Counted from the stretch's first letter, positions 33,737 to 41,420 are shown. The stretch: DNA of 47,653 bases from Clostridiales bacterium (GCA_023666645.1 JAMPBP010000010.1:1-47653); one strand, 5' to 3'. A program made the numbers and translations. The notes: generated by a model not told the origin, from the letters alone.

Positions 33737-34794
33737 CAGAATATGACGACATCGAGGCCGATGAGCTTGCCGGTGAGGACCTCAACGCTCTTGACGACGG
33801 GCGTGAACTATATGAACACTACCGTATTGTAGCCGATAAAGGGCAGGAGTTGTTGCGCGTTGATAAATTCCTTGTGGCACATCTTCCCAATGTGTCACGT
33901 AACCGTATACAGCAGGCGGCTGAGGCAGGCTGCATTCTTGCCAATGGTCGCCAGGTGAAAAGCAACTACAGGGTAAAACCTGCCGATGTCATCTCGGTAG
34001 TAATGGATCGTCCACGCTATGAGAATGAAGTCGTGGCTGAGGATATCCCTTTGGATATAGTATATGAGGATGACACGCTGCTGGTAGTCAATAAACCTGC
34101 CGGATTGGTGGTTCACCCGGGTCATGGCAATTACAACGGAACGCTGGTCAACGCTCTGGCGTGGCACATGAAGGATAATCCCGACTATGATGTCTCAGAC
34201 CCACGCATGGGACTGGTGCATCGTATCGATAAAGACACCTCGGGGCTGCTTGTGGTGGCTAAGACCCCCGAGGCTAAGACGCATCTTGGAAAGCAATTTT
34301 TCAACAAGACAACAAAGCGCGAGTATGTAGCCATGGTGTGGGGCATTCCTGAACCGCGTAATGGACGTATAGAGGGCAATATAGGACGTTCGCTCCGCGA
34401 CCGGCTTCAGATGGCTGTATTTCCCGATGGCGACCAGGGAAAACATGCTGTGACTCACTATGAGGTGATTGAACAATTGGGCTATGTCTCATTGGTGAAG
34501 TGTGTGCTCGAGACAGGGCGCACTCACCAGATACGTGTACACATGAAGTATATAGGACACCCATTGTTTAACGATGCCCGTTATGGCGGTGACCAGATTC
34601 TTAGGGGAACAACATCGGCAAGCTACCGGCAGTTTGTCAAAAACTGTTTTGACGTGTGTCCCCGACAGGCGTTGCATGCAAGGACGCTTGGATTTGTCCA
34701 TCCCGCCACCGGTAAGGAGATGTTCTTCAGCAGCGAGATTCCTGATGACATGACACGCCTCATCGAAAAATGGCGTGTGCTTGCCGGGTCATAG
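33733..34794 (+). CDS. rluD: Ribosomal large subunit pseudouridine synthase, RluD family
   Basis: The 353-aa enzyme isomerises uridines in 23S rRNA. An S4 RNA-binding domain (about 40-90; LLRVDKFLVAHLPNVSRNRIQ) precedes the RluA-type catalytic domain with the HRID166KDTSG motif, in which Asp166 is the catalytic residue. The later segment is LETGRTHQIRVHM. The N-terminal acidic extension (about 35 residues) is somewhat long. The ATG overlaps the PASTA gene stop by 4 bp. Convergent with the YjjG-like gene, 40 bp apart. Confidence 0.93.
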   Translation: MTEYDDIEADELAGEDLNALDDGRELYEHYRIVADKGQELLRVDKFLVAHLPNVSRNRIQQAAEAGCILANGRQVKSNYRVKPADVISVVMDRPRYENEVVAEDIPLDIVYEDDTLLVVNKPAGLVVHPGHGNYNGTLVNALAWHMKDNPDYDVSDPRMGLVHRIDKDTSGLLVVAKTPEAKTHLGKQFFNKTTKREYVAMVWGIPEPRNGRIEGNIGRSLRDRLQMAVFPDGDQGKHAVTHYEVIEQLGYVSLVKCVLETGRTHQIRVHMKYIGHPLFNDARYGGDQILRGTTSASYRQFVKNCFDVCPRQALHARTLGFVHPATGKEMFFSSEIPDDMTRLIEKWRVLAGS

Positions 34795-34834
34795 AGCCGT
34801 GGGATGTGGTGTGGTAAAAATGGAAACTGTGACC

Positions 34835-35560
34835 TTATCGGGAAACGAGCGGCATGATATCGGCGAGAGTCCTGACGGTGGGAACTCCAGCTATGGGACA
34901 GTCATCGTTGCCCCTTGTGAAGTAGATGGCTTGCCACCCGGCGGCCAATGCCCCGGTAATGTCGGTGTCGGGATTATCGCCTACCATCAGGCATTTGTCG
35001 GGTTGGGTTGATGCTGTTTGCTCGGCGTGACGATAGAGTCGCACATCGGGTTTGTTGACTCCTATTTCATCGCTAAGCACTACGTAGTCAACATATGGTG
35101 CGAGGCCTGAGTTATTCACCTTGCGGTGTTGTACCTCGGTAAATCCATTGCTCAGAATTCCGATTTTCCAACCCCTTTGTCTTAATCGGATCAACAGCTC
35201 GATGGCTCCATCTACAAGCTGTGTGCATTGTGCCAGGCGGTCAAGATATTCATGGTCAAACTGTTGTCCCAGTTCAACAGCCTTGTCACATGAAGCCTCA
35301 AGCAATGGGCGTTTGAAACGTTCGGTCATGAGAAAATCCTTGGATATTGCAGCGTGGTTGTATAAATCCCACAGAGCATGGTTATGACGCTCGTAACATG
35401 CTATCCAATGCTCTACGGTATCAAACCATTGTGACAATTGGTAGTCGCGGTACAGTCCTGACAGGGCAATGCGGGAATTGGCCTTGAAATCCCACAGCGT
35501 GTCGTCAAGGTCAATCCATGCAATTCCGGCATGGAGTATGTTCTTGTTGTCCTGATTCAT
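34835..35560 (-). CDS. yjjG: HAD phosphatase, YjjG-type pyrimidine nucleotidase
   Basis: The family dephosphorylates non-canonical pyrimidine nucleotides. The 241-aa protein has HAD motif I D17-L-D19-DTLWDF, motif II ILSNGF, motif III VNKPD and motif IV VGDNPDTDI. I chose the ATG at 35560 because it overlaps the upstream transporter stop as ATGA; a start 7 codons earlier is possible. Assignment to YjjG rather than another HAD rests on the DLDDTLWDF opening and the cap size; moderate certainty. Confidence 0.8.
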   Translation of the reverse strand: MNQDNKNILHAGIAWIDLDDTLWDFKANSRIALSGLYRDYQLSQWFDTVEHWIACYERHNHALWDLYNHAAISKDFLMTERFKRPLLEASCDKAVELGQQFDHEYLDRLAQCTQLVDGAIELLIRLRQRGWKIGILSNGFTEVQHRKVNNSGLAPYVDYVVLSDEIGVNKPDVRLYRHAEQTASTQPDKCLMVGDNPDTDITGALAAGWQAIYFTRGNDDCPIAGVPTVRTLADIMPLVSR

Positions 35561-36270
35561 ATTTTTGTGAATTTCCACCACCTATAGTCGGTATTGTTGT
35601 CGGTAACATCTCCGCCCTCGATTTTTCTCATGTATTTCACCACCGATATGGTTACGGGCAAAATGAGCAATTCATAGACAGTCTTGAGCAGAGTCTGGGT
35701 TACAATAAGCGATAAGATTGTAGCCCATGAGAGTACACCGGCAAATGCTATCGGGAAGAAAATCACGGAGTCAACTCCTTCTCCCAATATTGTCGACACA
35801 ATTGCCCTCAGACCGAATGAACTGTTTCCGGCGGTATTCCTGCCGGCTGCTTTCATGCGGCTCATTACATAGGCATTTATCATCGAGCCAGATAGAAAAG
35901 CTATGAAGCTGGCAGCCATGATGCGGGGCACAGCTCCATATATGGCAACCATTGCCTCCTGCAATGTCCAGTCATCGCTACCGGGTAGAATGATGGCCAG
36001 CTGGAGCATCAGGGCAACCCCCAGAGAGATGAAGAAACCGAGCCATATCATGAAGCGGGCTCTTGCAAATCCATATAGCTCGACAACGCAATCGTTGATT
36101 ATATAGGAGATTGGGAACACTATGACTCCGGCAGTGATTGTGAACCACCCCAGGTCAACTGTCTTTATCTCGGTCATGTTGGCGACAACGAGACATGTAA
36201 CGAAAATAACGGTGAGAACCATGTATGGCACAGTCACAACGGTGTGCCCATGTGAATTATTATTTTGCAT
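35557..36270 (-). CDS. yhhQ: Queuosine precursor transporter (YhhQ/VUT family)
   Basis: A 237-aa inner-membrane protein with about six hydrophobic segments, of the YhhQ/QPTR family that imports 7-deazaguanine precursors (preQ0, preQ1). Family-like segments include FVTCLVVANMTEIKTVDLG, GVIVFPISYIINDCVVELYG, SMINAYVMSRMK and STILGEGVDSVIFFPIAF. tgt starts 444 bp away in the opposite direction and queC is also nearby, which supports a queuosine role. The leader holds a candidate preQ1-I riboswitch. It overlaps the phosphatase gene by 4 bp and lies 95 bp downstream of tRNA-Arg on the same strand. Confidence 0.9.
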   Translation of the reverse strand: MQNNNSHGHTVVTVPYMVLTVIFVTCLVVANMTEIKTVDLGWFTITAGVIVFPISYIINDCVVELYGFARARFMIWLGFFISLGVALMLQLAIILPGSDDWTLQEAMVAIYGAVPRIMAASFIAFLSGSMINAYVMSRMKAAGRNTAGNSSFGLRAIVSTILGEGVDSVIFFPIAFAGVLSWATILSLIVTQTLLKTVYELLILPVTISVVKYMRKIEGGDVTDNNTDYRWWKFTKI

Positions 36271-36274
36271 TGTT

Positions 36275-36303
36275 CTTGTTTTTTAAGAGGTTACAAGCAC
36301 TCT
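36275..36303 (-). promoter_or_regulatory. Candidate preQ1-I riboswitch controlling yhhQ
   Basis: Reading the minus strand from 36303: AGAG (P1), loop TGCTTGTAAC, CTCT (P1'), then TAAAAAA, then CAAG. CTTG in the loop (36297-36294) pairs with CAAG (36278-36275), forming an H-type pseudoknot with an A-rich joining strand. The loop has the same length as that of the T. tengcongensis preQ1-I aptamer (as I recall it) and ends in the same GTAAC, whose C contacts the ligand. P1 is only 4 bp and the A-strand slightly short. CAAG ends four bases before the ATG, so ligand binding would block translation. Confidence 0.6.
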
Positions 36304-36365
36304 GTGAGAATCTATTACAAAAAGAACAGCATCTACCGTGAAAGTGTACATGCTGATTGAAATAG

Positions 36366-36437
36366 TACCCCCGCAGGGAATCAAACCCTGATCTGATGAA
36401 CCGGAATCATCTATTCTATTCGTTGAACTACAGAGGC
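36366..36437 (-). tRNA. tRNA-Arg (anticodon CCG)
   Basis: A full cloverleaf can be drawn: acceptor GCCTCTG/CGGGGGT (with G-T and T-G wobbles), D stem GTTC/GAAT, anticodon stem GATGA/TCATC with loop TTCCGGT (anticodon CCG, reads CGG), and T stem CAGGG/CCCTG. The discriminator is A and CCA is not encoded. The D loop reads AACGAATA and the T loop TTTGATT, so position 19 is A instead of G and position 56 is T instead of C; these two contact each other in the tRNA elbow. It may share a transcript with yhhQ. Confidence 0.93.
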
Positions 36438-36478
36438 TTGCTCGATTACATGGTGGTCATGTAACCGCGATGCGAGTG

Positions 36479-36510
36479 CAAAGTTAGTAACTTTGTCACC
36501 ATAAGACAAC
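36479..36510 (-). promoter_or_regulatory. Probable tRNA-Arg promoter
   Basis: On the minus strand TAACTTTG (plus 36479-36486) is preceded by GTTG (plus 36507-36510) with a 20-bp spacer, one mismatch from the TTTG-N20-TAnnTTTG consensus. It lies 41 bp upstream of the tRNA 5' end. The -7 box is part of a palindrome, with a second TAACTTTG facing the other way at 36488-36495. Confidence 0.6.
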
Positions 36511-36610
36511 ACATTAACATTTTTTTTACTTCATCGGTCAGCTTTGACTGAAGAGTTTGCACGAAAAACGTGGGATGTGAGGAACAAAGGCTCTAATGCC
36601 GTAGAAAATG

Positions 36611-36634
36611 ACGACAAATGACGATAATTGTCGT
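36611..36634. promoter_or_regulatory. Inverted repeat upstream of the tgt promoter
   Basis: ACGACAA at 36611-36617 and TTGTCGT at 36628-36634 form a 7-bp dyad with a 10-bp spacer, 16 bp before the tgt -33 box. The geometry suits a dimeric activator or repressor site, but no regulator is identified. Confidence 0.3.
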
Positions 36635-36650
36635 AGAGTCATGATTACGT

Positions 36651-36682
36651 TTTGGACGTTTCAAGCCAATTGACTAATTTTG
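36651..36682 (+). promoter_or_regulatory. tgt promoter, Bacteroidota type
   Basis: TTTG at 36651-36654, a 20-bp spacer and TAATTTTG at 36675-36682 match the consensus exactly. The expected start near 36690 leaves a leader of about 25 nt before the tgt ATG. Confidence 0.75.
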
Positions 36683-36714
36683 CTTGATTTTACAACGATA
36701 AGAAATAAATAACG

Positions 36715-37845
36715 ATGCAATTCCAGCTACAAGCCACCGATCCCAATTCCCACGCCCGCGCCGGCCTCATCACAACCGACCATGGTGTCATCGAGACTCC
36801 CATATTCATGCCTGTAGGTACCATAGGCTCGGTCAAGGGTGTGCACTTCAATGAGTTGCGCGATGATATAAAAGCCCAGATTATTCTTGGTAATACCTAC
36901 CACCTGTATCTGCGTCCCGGCACTGCGATACTGGAGCAGGCCGGTGGTCTCCACCGTTTCAACGGCTGGGACCGTCCGATACTCACCGATAGCGGTGGTT
37001 TTCAGGTGTTCTCGTTGTCAGCGATAAGAAAATTGACAGAGGAGGGAGCTTGGTTCCGCTCGCATATCGACGGCTCAAAACATCTGTTCACACCTGAGAA
37101 TGTCGTGGATATCCAGCGCTCCATAGGCGCTGACATAATGATGGCGCTTGATGAGTGCCCTCCGGGAACGTCTGATTACCAATATGCCCGCAAGTCGCTC
37201 GACCTTACTATGAGATGGCTTGAACGTGGTTGGCGTCATTATCGCGGGACTGAGCCACGATATGGCTACTCACAGGCTTATTTCCCGATTGTGCAGGGGT
37301 GTACCTATCCTGACCTAAGGCGGGAGGCTGCCCAGCGTGTGGCCGAACTCGGAGCCGATGGCAATGCTATTGGCGGCTTGGCAGTGGGGGAGCCCGCCGA
37401 AGTCATGTATGACATGATTGAAGTGGTGAATGAGGTATTGCCTGCCGATCGTCCCCGTTATCTCATGGGAGTGGGTACTCCGGCCAATATTCTTGAGGCC
37501 ATAGAACGTGGCGTCGACATGATGGACTGTGTGATGCCCACACGCAATGGCCGTAACGGGATGTTGTTTACCGCCCATGGCATCATGAACATGCGTAATA
37601 AGAAATGGGCCGATGATTTCTCTCCCCTGCAGGAGGATGGCCCAAGCTATGTTGACCATGTCTATTCCAAGGCTTATCTGAGACACCTGTTCATCGCCCA
37701 GGAGTTGCTGGCGCTCCAGATTGCATCGATACATAATCTCGCCTTTTATCTGTGGCTGGTAGGTGAAGCCCGCCGACACATAATCGCCGGAGATTTCTCG
37801 ACATGGAAACCGAAGATGGTAGAACAAGTAACACGCCGACTCTAA
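36715..37845 (+). CDS. tgt: Queuine/preQ1 tRNA-ribosyltransferase
   Basis: Tgt swaps guanine-34 of GUN-anticodon tRNAs for preQ1, the committed step of queuosine insertion. The 376-aa TIM-barrel has catalytic Asp92 (LTDSGGFQVFS), the base-binding segment QGCTYPDLR, GGLAVGE, and the nucleophile Asp271 (VDMMD271CVMPTRNGRNG). The canonical zinc site CxCxxC...H is changed: the segment after FSPLQED reads GPSYVDH (309-315), without any of the three cysteines, although H340 remains. I recall similar changes in Bacteroides Tgt. The stop overlaps the lptG start by one base (TAATG). Confidence 0.94.
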   Translation: MQFQLQATDPNSHARAGLITTDHGVIETPIFMPVGTIGSVKGVHFNELRDDIKAQIILGNTYHLYLRPGTAILEQAGGLHRFNGWDRPILTDSGGFQVFSLSAIRKLTEEGAWFRSHIDGSKHLFTPENVVDIQRSIGADIMMALDECPPGTSDYQYARKSLDLTMRWLERGWRHYRGTEPRYGYSQAYFPIVQGCTYPDLRREAAQRVAELGADGNAIGGLAVGEPAEVMYDMIEVVNEVLPADRPRYLMGVGTPANILEAIERGVDMMDCVMPTRNGRNGMLFTAHGIMNMRNKKWADDFSPLQEDGPSYVDHVYSKAYLRHLFIAQELLALQIASIHNLAFYLWLVGEARRHIIAGDFSTWKPKMVEQVTRRL

Positions 37846-38930
37846 TGAAATTCCAGCGTCCCATAAAAATCCTTGACCGATATATAATAGGTAAGTTTCT
37901 CGGTACCTATATCTTTGCCATAATCCTGATTCTGGCAATCACGATTATGTTTGATATAAACGAGAAACTCGATGCTTTTATGAAAGCACCGCTCAAGGCT
38001 ACGGTTTTTGACTACTTTCTCAATTTCCTACCTTATTTTGCCAACCAGTTCAGCCCGCTGTTCACATTCATTGCGGTCATATTCTTCACTTCCAAAATGG
38101 CCGACAACAGCGAGATTATCGCAATCCTGTCATCGGGTGTGAGTTTTCACCGGTTGCTGCGTCCCTACATGATATCGGCTGCTGTCATAGCCGCCGCCAC
38201 ATATGTGCTCTCGGCCTATATCATCCCTCCGGCCAATATAAAACGTATTGAATATACCAACACCTATGTCAAGAACAAGCGTGTGGACTATGGCAGTAAT
38301 ATCATGCTTCAGGTCGATAAAGGTGAGATCGCCTATATGAGCCGCTATGACAACACTACCAAGACAGGTGTCAAGTTCTCGCTTGAAAAATTTGAGGATA
38401 AGAAGCTGGTGTCACGTCTCACAGCCCAATCCATAAAGTGGGACACCCTATATCAATGGCAGGTGCAGAACTACATGATACGCGATTTCCGCGACAACCG
38501 AGAGTATATCACCAGCGGTTATTCTCTCGACACTATCATTCCTTTTGAGCCGCGTGACTTCCTCATCTCCAAGAATGACCACGAGACTCTCACGTCGCCC
38601 CAGCTCCGTGAATATATACAGCGGCAGAAAAATCGCGGTGTCGCCAATATCAAGAGCTTCGAGATTGAGAATGAGCGACGTTACGCCATGACTGCAGCGG
38701 CGTTTATATTGACCATCATAGGCATGTCGCTTTCTTCGCGCAAGGTCAAGGGCGGCATGGGTATAAATATAGGTATAGGATTGGCGTTGAGTTTCAGCTA
38801 TATCCTGTTTACTACGGTGACATCGACATTTGCCATCTCGGGCTATACCTCGCCCATGGTGGCGATGTGGATTCCAAATTTTGTGTATATGATAATAGCC
38901 GCAGTGCTCTATAAGAAGGCGGCGAGATGA
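37845..38930 (+). CDS. lptG: LPS export permease, LptG/YjgQ family
   Basis: An LptF/LptG-type permease of the Lpt ABC transporter that extracts lipopolysaccharide from the inner membrane. The 361-aa protein has N-terminal membrane segments (GKFLGTYIFAIILILAITIMFD and following), the LSSGVSFHRLLRP coupling motif, a periplasmic beta domain (about 145-270), and C-terminal segments from RRYAMTAAAFILTIIGMSLSSRKVKGG. I chose the ATG at 37845, which overlaps the tgt stop; an in-frame start at 37803 would add 14 hydrophilic residues inside tgt. A strong hairpin terminator follows. Confidence 0.92.
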   Translation: MKFQRPIKILDRYIIGKFLGTYIFAIILILAITIMFDINEKLDAFMKAPLKATVFDYFLNFLPYFANQFSPLFTFIAVIFFTSKMADNSEIIAILSSGVSFHRLLRPYMISAAVIAAATYVLSAYIIPPANIKRIEYTNTYVKNKRVDYGSNIMLQVDKGEIAYMSRYDNTTKTGVKFSLEKFEDKKLVSRLTAQSIKWDTLYQWQVQNYMIRDFRDNREYITSGYSLDTIIPFEPRDFLISKNDHETLTSPQLREYIQRQKNRGVANIKSFEIENERRYAMTAAAFILTIIGMSLSSRKVKGGMGINIGIGLALSFSYILFTTVTSTFAISGYTSPMVAMWIPNFVYMIIAAVLYKKAAR

Positions 38931-38931
38931 T

Positions 38932-38974
38932 TTTACAGACAGAGTCCACTCGAAAAATGGACTCTGTCTGTAAA
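38932..38974 (+). terminator. Strong hairpin after lptG
   Basis: TTTACAGACAGAGTCCA (38932-38948) pairs perfectly over 17 bp with 38958-38974 around a 9-nt A-rich loop, starting 2 bp after the lptG stop. No long T-run follows on the plus strand, so it may terminate inefficiently or protect the transcript end. Confidence 0.7.
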
Positions 38975-39012
38975 GTATAAAGGTTAAAGTATAAAGGTTA
39001 AATTATAAAGTA
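38971..39012 (+). repeat. Three tandem 14-bp units before yhcH
   Basis: TAAAGTATAAAGGT occurs twice exactly (38971-38984, 38985-38998), and a third divergent unit TAAATTATAAAGTA (38999-39012) runs into the ATG. The first unit overlaps the end of the lptG hairpin. The repeat forms most of the leader of the next gene. Confidence 0.8.
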
Positions 39013-39545
39013 TGACACAGGAAGAAGCACAAAAATGGGTTGACTCACGTTGTTGGGCCAATGGCTGTACTCTCACAGCCGATTCTACTATCAATGCCTT
39101 GGAGTTTGCCGGGCAATATGCCAGGAATAAAGAGCTTTGGGACACATTATTTAAGTTTATCGCCGAGACCGACCTCTCCACGCTTGAAGCCGGCAGCAAG
39201 ATAGTTCTCGTTGAGGGGCGGCTGTGGGTCAATGTTCTTGAATATACGCCCAAATCGGCCGCCGATACCAAGATAGAATCGCACCGCAACATGATCGACC
39301 TGCAGTATACTTATGAGGGAAACGAACTGATGGGGCTTGCCGACAGCGTGATTACGACCGAGCCCTATAATTCGGTCAAGGATGTGGAGAAGTATCGTTC
39401 AGAAGATCCCGTGAATTATGTTCCGGCCGATCCCTCTCGCTTTTTCCTTTATTTCCCCGATGATATGCACCAGCCGTCGGTGAGGGCATGTGACAATCCC
39501 GGTGTTAGCCGCAAGATTGTGGGTAAAATCGAGTATGCACATTGA
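39012..39545 (+). CDS. YhcH/YjgK/YiaL family protein
   Basis: The 177-aa protein belongs to the DUF386 cupin-like family, whose members include enzymes or accessory proteins of sialic acid catabolism (YhcH) and TabA. Visible family motifs are AGSKIVLVEGRLWVNVLEY, the metal-site region ESHRNMIDLQYTYEG, and the late PDDMHQPSV. The role is not certain; sugar-acid processing is the usual suggestion. It stands alone between the lptG hairpin and the acpP region. Confidence 0.85.
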   Translation: MTQEEAQKWVDSRCWANGCTLTADSTINALEFAGQYARNKELWDTLFKFIAETDLSTLEAGSKIVLVEGRLWVNVLEYTPKSAADTKIESHRNMIDLQYTYEGNELMGLADSVITTEPYNSVKDVEKYRSEDPVNYVPADPSRFFLYFPDDMHQPSVRACDNPGVSRKIVGKIEYAH

Positions 39546-39772
39546 AAGTCGATGGAAAAGAAAAAACGGCGGGAATCGTCGTTGTGTAATATGTTGGTTT
39601 GTAGCGGGTTGGTGATTTGATTAAAGAATAATAAGGAATTTTTTCGGTAATTGATGCCGGAAAATCAATAATGTTTTGTAACTTTGTGCTCTGAAAGTGT
39701 GGCAGTTTTGAATTAATTGCTTAACTTTGCAACGCAAAAAAAGAAATTACTAATTATAAAACTTTAATCATT
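39546..39772. other. Intergenic region upstream of acpP
   Basis: An AT-rich spacer of 227 bp. A weak hairpin (AACGGCG with CGTCGTT, about 39564-39582) may end the yhcH transcript. Two -7-like boxes TAACTTTG lie at 39679-39686 and 39722-39729; the second is 43 bp before acpP. Confidence 0.45.
39722..39729 (+). promoter_or_regulatory. Likely acpP -7 promoter box
   Basis: TAACTTTG matches TAnnTTTG 43 bp before the acpP ATG, a position that gives a normal leader. The -33 partner is poor (TGTG at 20-bp spacing). An identical octamer 43 bp upstream could be a second start site. Confidence 0.5.
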
Positions 39773-40009
39773 ATGTCAGAAATTGCATCACGTGTTAAAG
39801 CTATCATCGTTGATAAGCTGGGTGTGGACGAGAACCAGGTAACCGAAACCGCAGCATTCACCACCGATCTCGGTGCTGACAGCCTTGACACTGTAGAGCT
39901 CATCATGGAGTTTGAAAAAGAATTCAACATCACCATCCCCGACGACAAGGCCGAGGGTATTGCTACTGTAGGTGACGCAATCGCTTACATAGAAGCAGCA
40001 CAGGCTTAA
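39773..40009 (+). CDS. acpP: Acyl carrier protein
   Basis: ACP carries growing acyl chains on a phosphopantetheine arm during fatty-acid synthesis. The 78-aa acidic protein has the modification site [10 protein letters not shown] with Ser37, and the four-helix pattern is intact. It is followed by fabF across a 119-bp gap, the usual Bacteroidota pairing. High expression is expected, which fits its dedicated upstream promoter region. Confidence 0.97.
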   Translation: MSEIASRVKAIIVDKLGVDENQVTETAAFTTDLGADSLDTVELIMEFEKEFNITIPDDKAEGIATVGDAIAYIEAAQA

Positions 40010-40026
40010 TAATAGCCCCACCTTTG

Positions 40027-40083
40027 TCACTCTTGATTAAACGGTCTCACCAAGTTGTGGGCAAAACCGTGGGTCGAGAGTGA
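40027..40083 (+). terminator. Structured acpP-fabF intergenic RNA (attenuator or terminator)
   Basis: TCACTCT (40027-40033) pairs with AGAGTGA (40077-40083), and within it ACGGT (40041-40045) pairs with ACCGT (40066-40070), giving a nested hairpin followed by TAATGTTTTATT. It could set a lower level of fabF than acpP from one transcript. Confidence 0.5.
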
Positions 40084-40128
40084 TAATGTTTTATTAGAAT
40101 AATAATTGAAAATCAATATATTATAGTA

Positions 40129-41394
40129 ATGGAGTTAAAAAGAGTAGTAGTAACCGGTCTTGGTGCAGTGACCCCACTGGGCAACGACGTTGACACCACT
40201 TGGAGCAACGCTCTTGCCGGTGTGAGCGGAGCAGGGCCCATTACTCATTTTGATGCCTCAAAGTTCAAAACCCAGTTTGCCTGTGAGGTTAAAGGTTTTG
40301 ACGCCAACTCCTTCCTTGATCGTAAGAAGGTGCGCACTCTCGACTTGTATGCTCAGTATGCCATGTATGCTGCTAAGCAGGCTGTCGAGGATTCGGGCCT
40401 GGAGAATGACGGGAATCTCAACCGTGACCGCGTTGGTGTAATCATCGCTGCCGGTATCGGTGGTCTGCACACATTTGAGGAAGAAGCCGGATATTATGCC
40501 TTGAATGAGGATAAGGGTCCCAAATACAACCCCTTCTTCATTCCCAAGATGATTGCCGATATCGCTTCGGGTCATGTATCTATGGAGTATGGCTACCATG
40601 GTCCCAACTTTGGTACCGTATCGGCTTGTGCTTCGTCCAACAATGCTATCATCGACGCTTTCAACCTCATACGTCTGGGCAAAGCCGATGCTATCGTGAC
40701 CGGTGGCGCTGAGGCTGCTATCTTCCCTGCCGGTGTAGGCGGTTTCAACTCGATGCACGCTTTGTCTACCCGTAACGACAGCCCTGAGACAGCATCTCGC
40801 CCCTTCAGCAAGTCGCGTGATGGATTTGTCATGGGTGAGGGTTCGACAGTGCTTGTACTTGAGGAACTCGAGCATGCCAAGGCTCGTGGCGCCAAGATTT
40901 ATGCTGAGGTAGCCGGTGGTGGATTGTCGGCCGACGCTTACCACCTCACAGCCACTCACCCCGAGGGCTTGGGTGCTATCCTCGCCATGCGCAATGCACT
41001 TGAGGATGCCAACATGAAGCCCGAGGATATCGACTATATCAATGTGCATGGCACATCGACACCTGTGGGTGATATCTCGGAAATCAAGGCCATCCTCGAA
41101 GTGTTCGGCAAGCATGCCTATGATTTGAACATCAGCTCGACCAAGTCAATGACCGGACACCTGCTCGGTGCTACCGGAGCAATGGAGGCTATGTTCAGCG
41201 TTAAGTCAGTGCTTGAGGATGTTGTTCCTCCCACAATCAACCATGAGGAGGGCGATGAAGATGAGGAGATTGATTACAATCTTAACTTCACCTTCAATAA
41301 AGCACAGAAGCGTCCCGTGCGCGCTGCATTGAGCAACTCGTTTGGCTTTGGCGGTCACAATGCTACTGTGATTGTAAAGAAATACGAAGAATAA
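40129..41394 (+). CDS. fabF: 3-oxoacyl-ACP synthase II
   Basis: KAS II extends acyl-ACP with malonyl-ACP. The 421-aa thiolase-fold enzyme has the catalytic triad Cys167 (VSACASSN), His307 (VHGTSTPVGD) and His344, with Lys339 (STKSMTGH), and the GFGGHN loop near the C-terminus. It lies 119 bp after acpP on the same strand with no separate promoter seen, so co-transcription through the intergenic hairpin is likely. A terminator hairpin follows before queC. Confidence 0.97.
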   Translation: MELKRVVVTGLGAVTPLGNDVDTTWSNALAGVSGAGPITHFDASKFKTQFACEVKGFDANSFLDRKKVRTLDLYAQYAMYAAKQAVEDSGLENDGNLNRDRVGVIIAAGIGGLHTFEEEAGYYALNEDKGPKYNPFFIPKMIADIASGHVSMEYGYHGPNFGTVSACASSNNAIIDAFNLIRLGKADAIVTGGAEAAIFPAGVGGFNSMHALSTRNDSPETASRPFSKSRDGFVMGEGSTVLVLEELEHAKARGAKIYAEVAGGGLSADAYHLTATHPEGLGAILAMRNALEDANMKPEDIDYINVHGTSTPVGDISEIKAILEVFGKHAYDLNISSTKSMTGHLLGATGAMEAMFSVKSVLEDVVPPTINHEEGDEDEEIDYNLNFTFNKAQKRPVRAALSNSFGFGGHNATVIVKKYEE

Positions 41395-41420
41395 GAAAAA
41401 CTGTTAGTTTAGTCATATTC

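Noticed and set aside
36655-36714. preQ1 riboswitch in the tgt leader
   Set aside because: The leader is about 25 nt and has no stem followed by an A-rich strand; the queC leader also shows none.
40258-41115. Minus-strand 285-codon frame opposite fabF
   Set aside because: A shadow of the codon bias of a highly expressed gene; no domain is visible.
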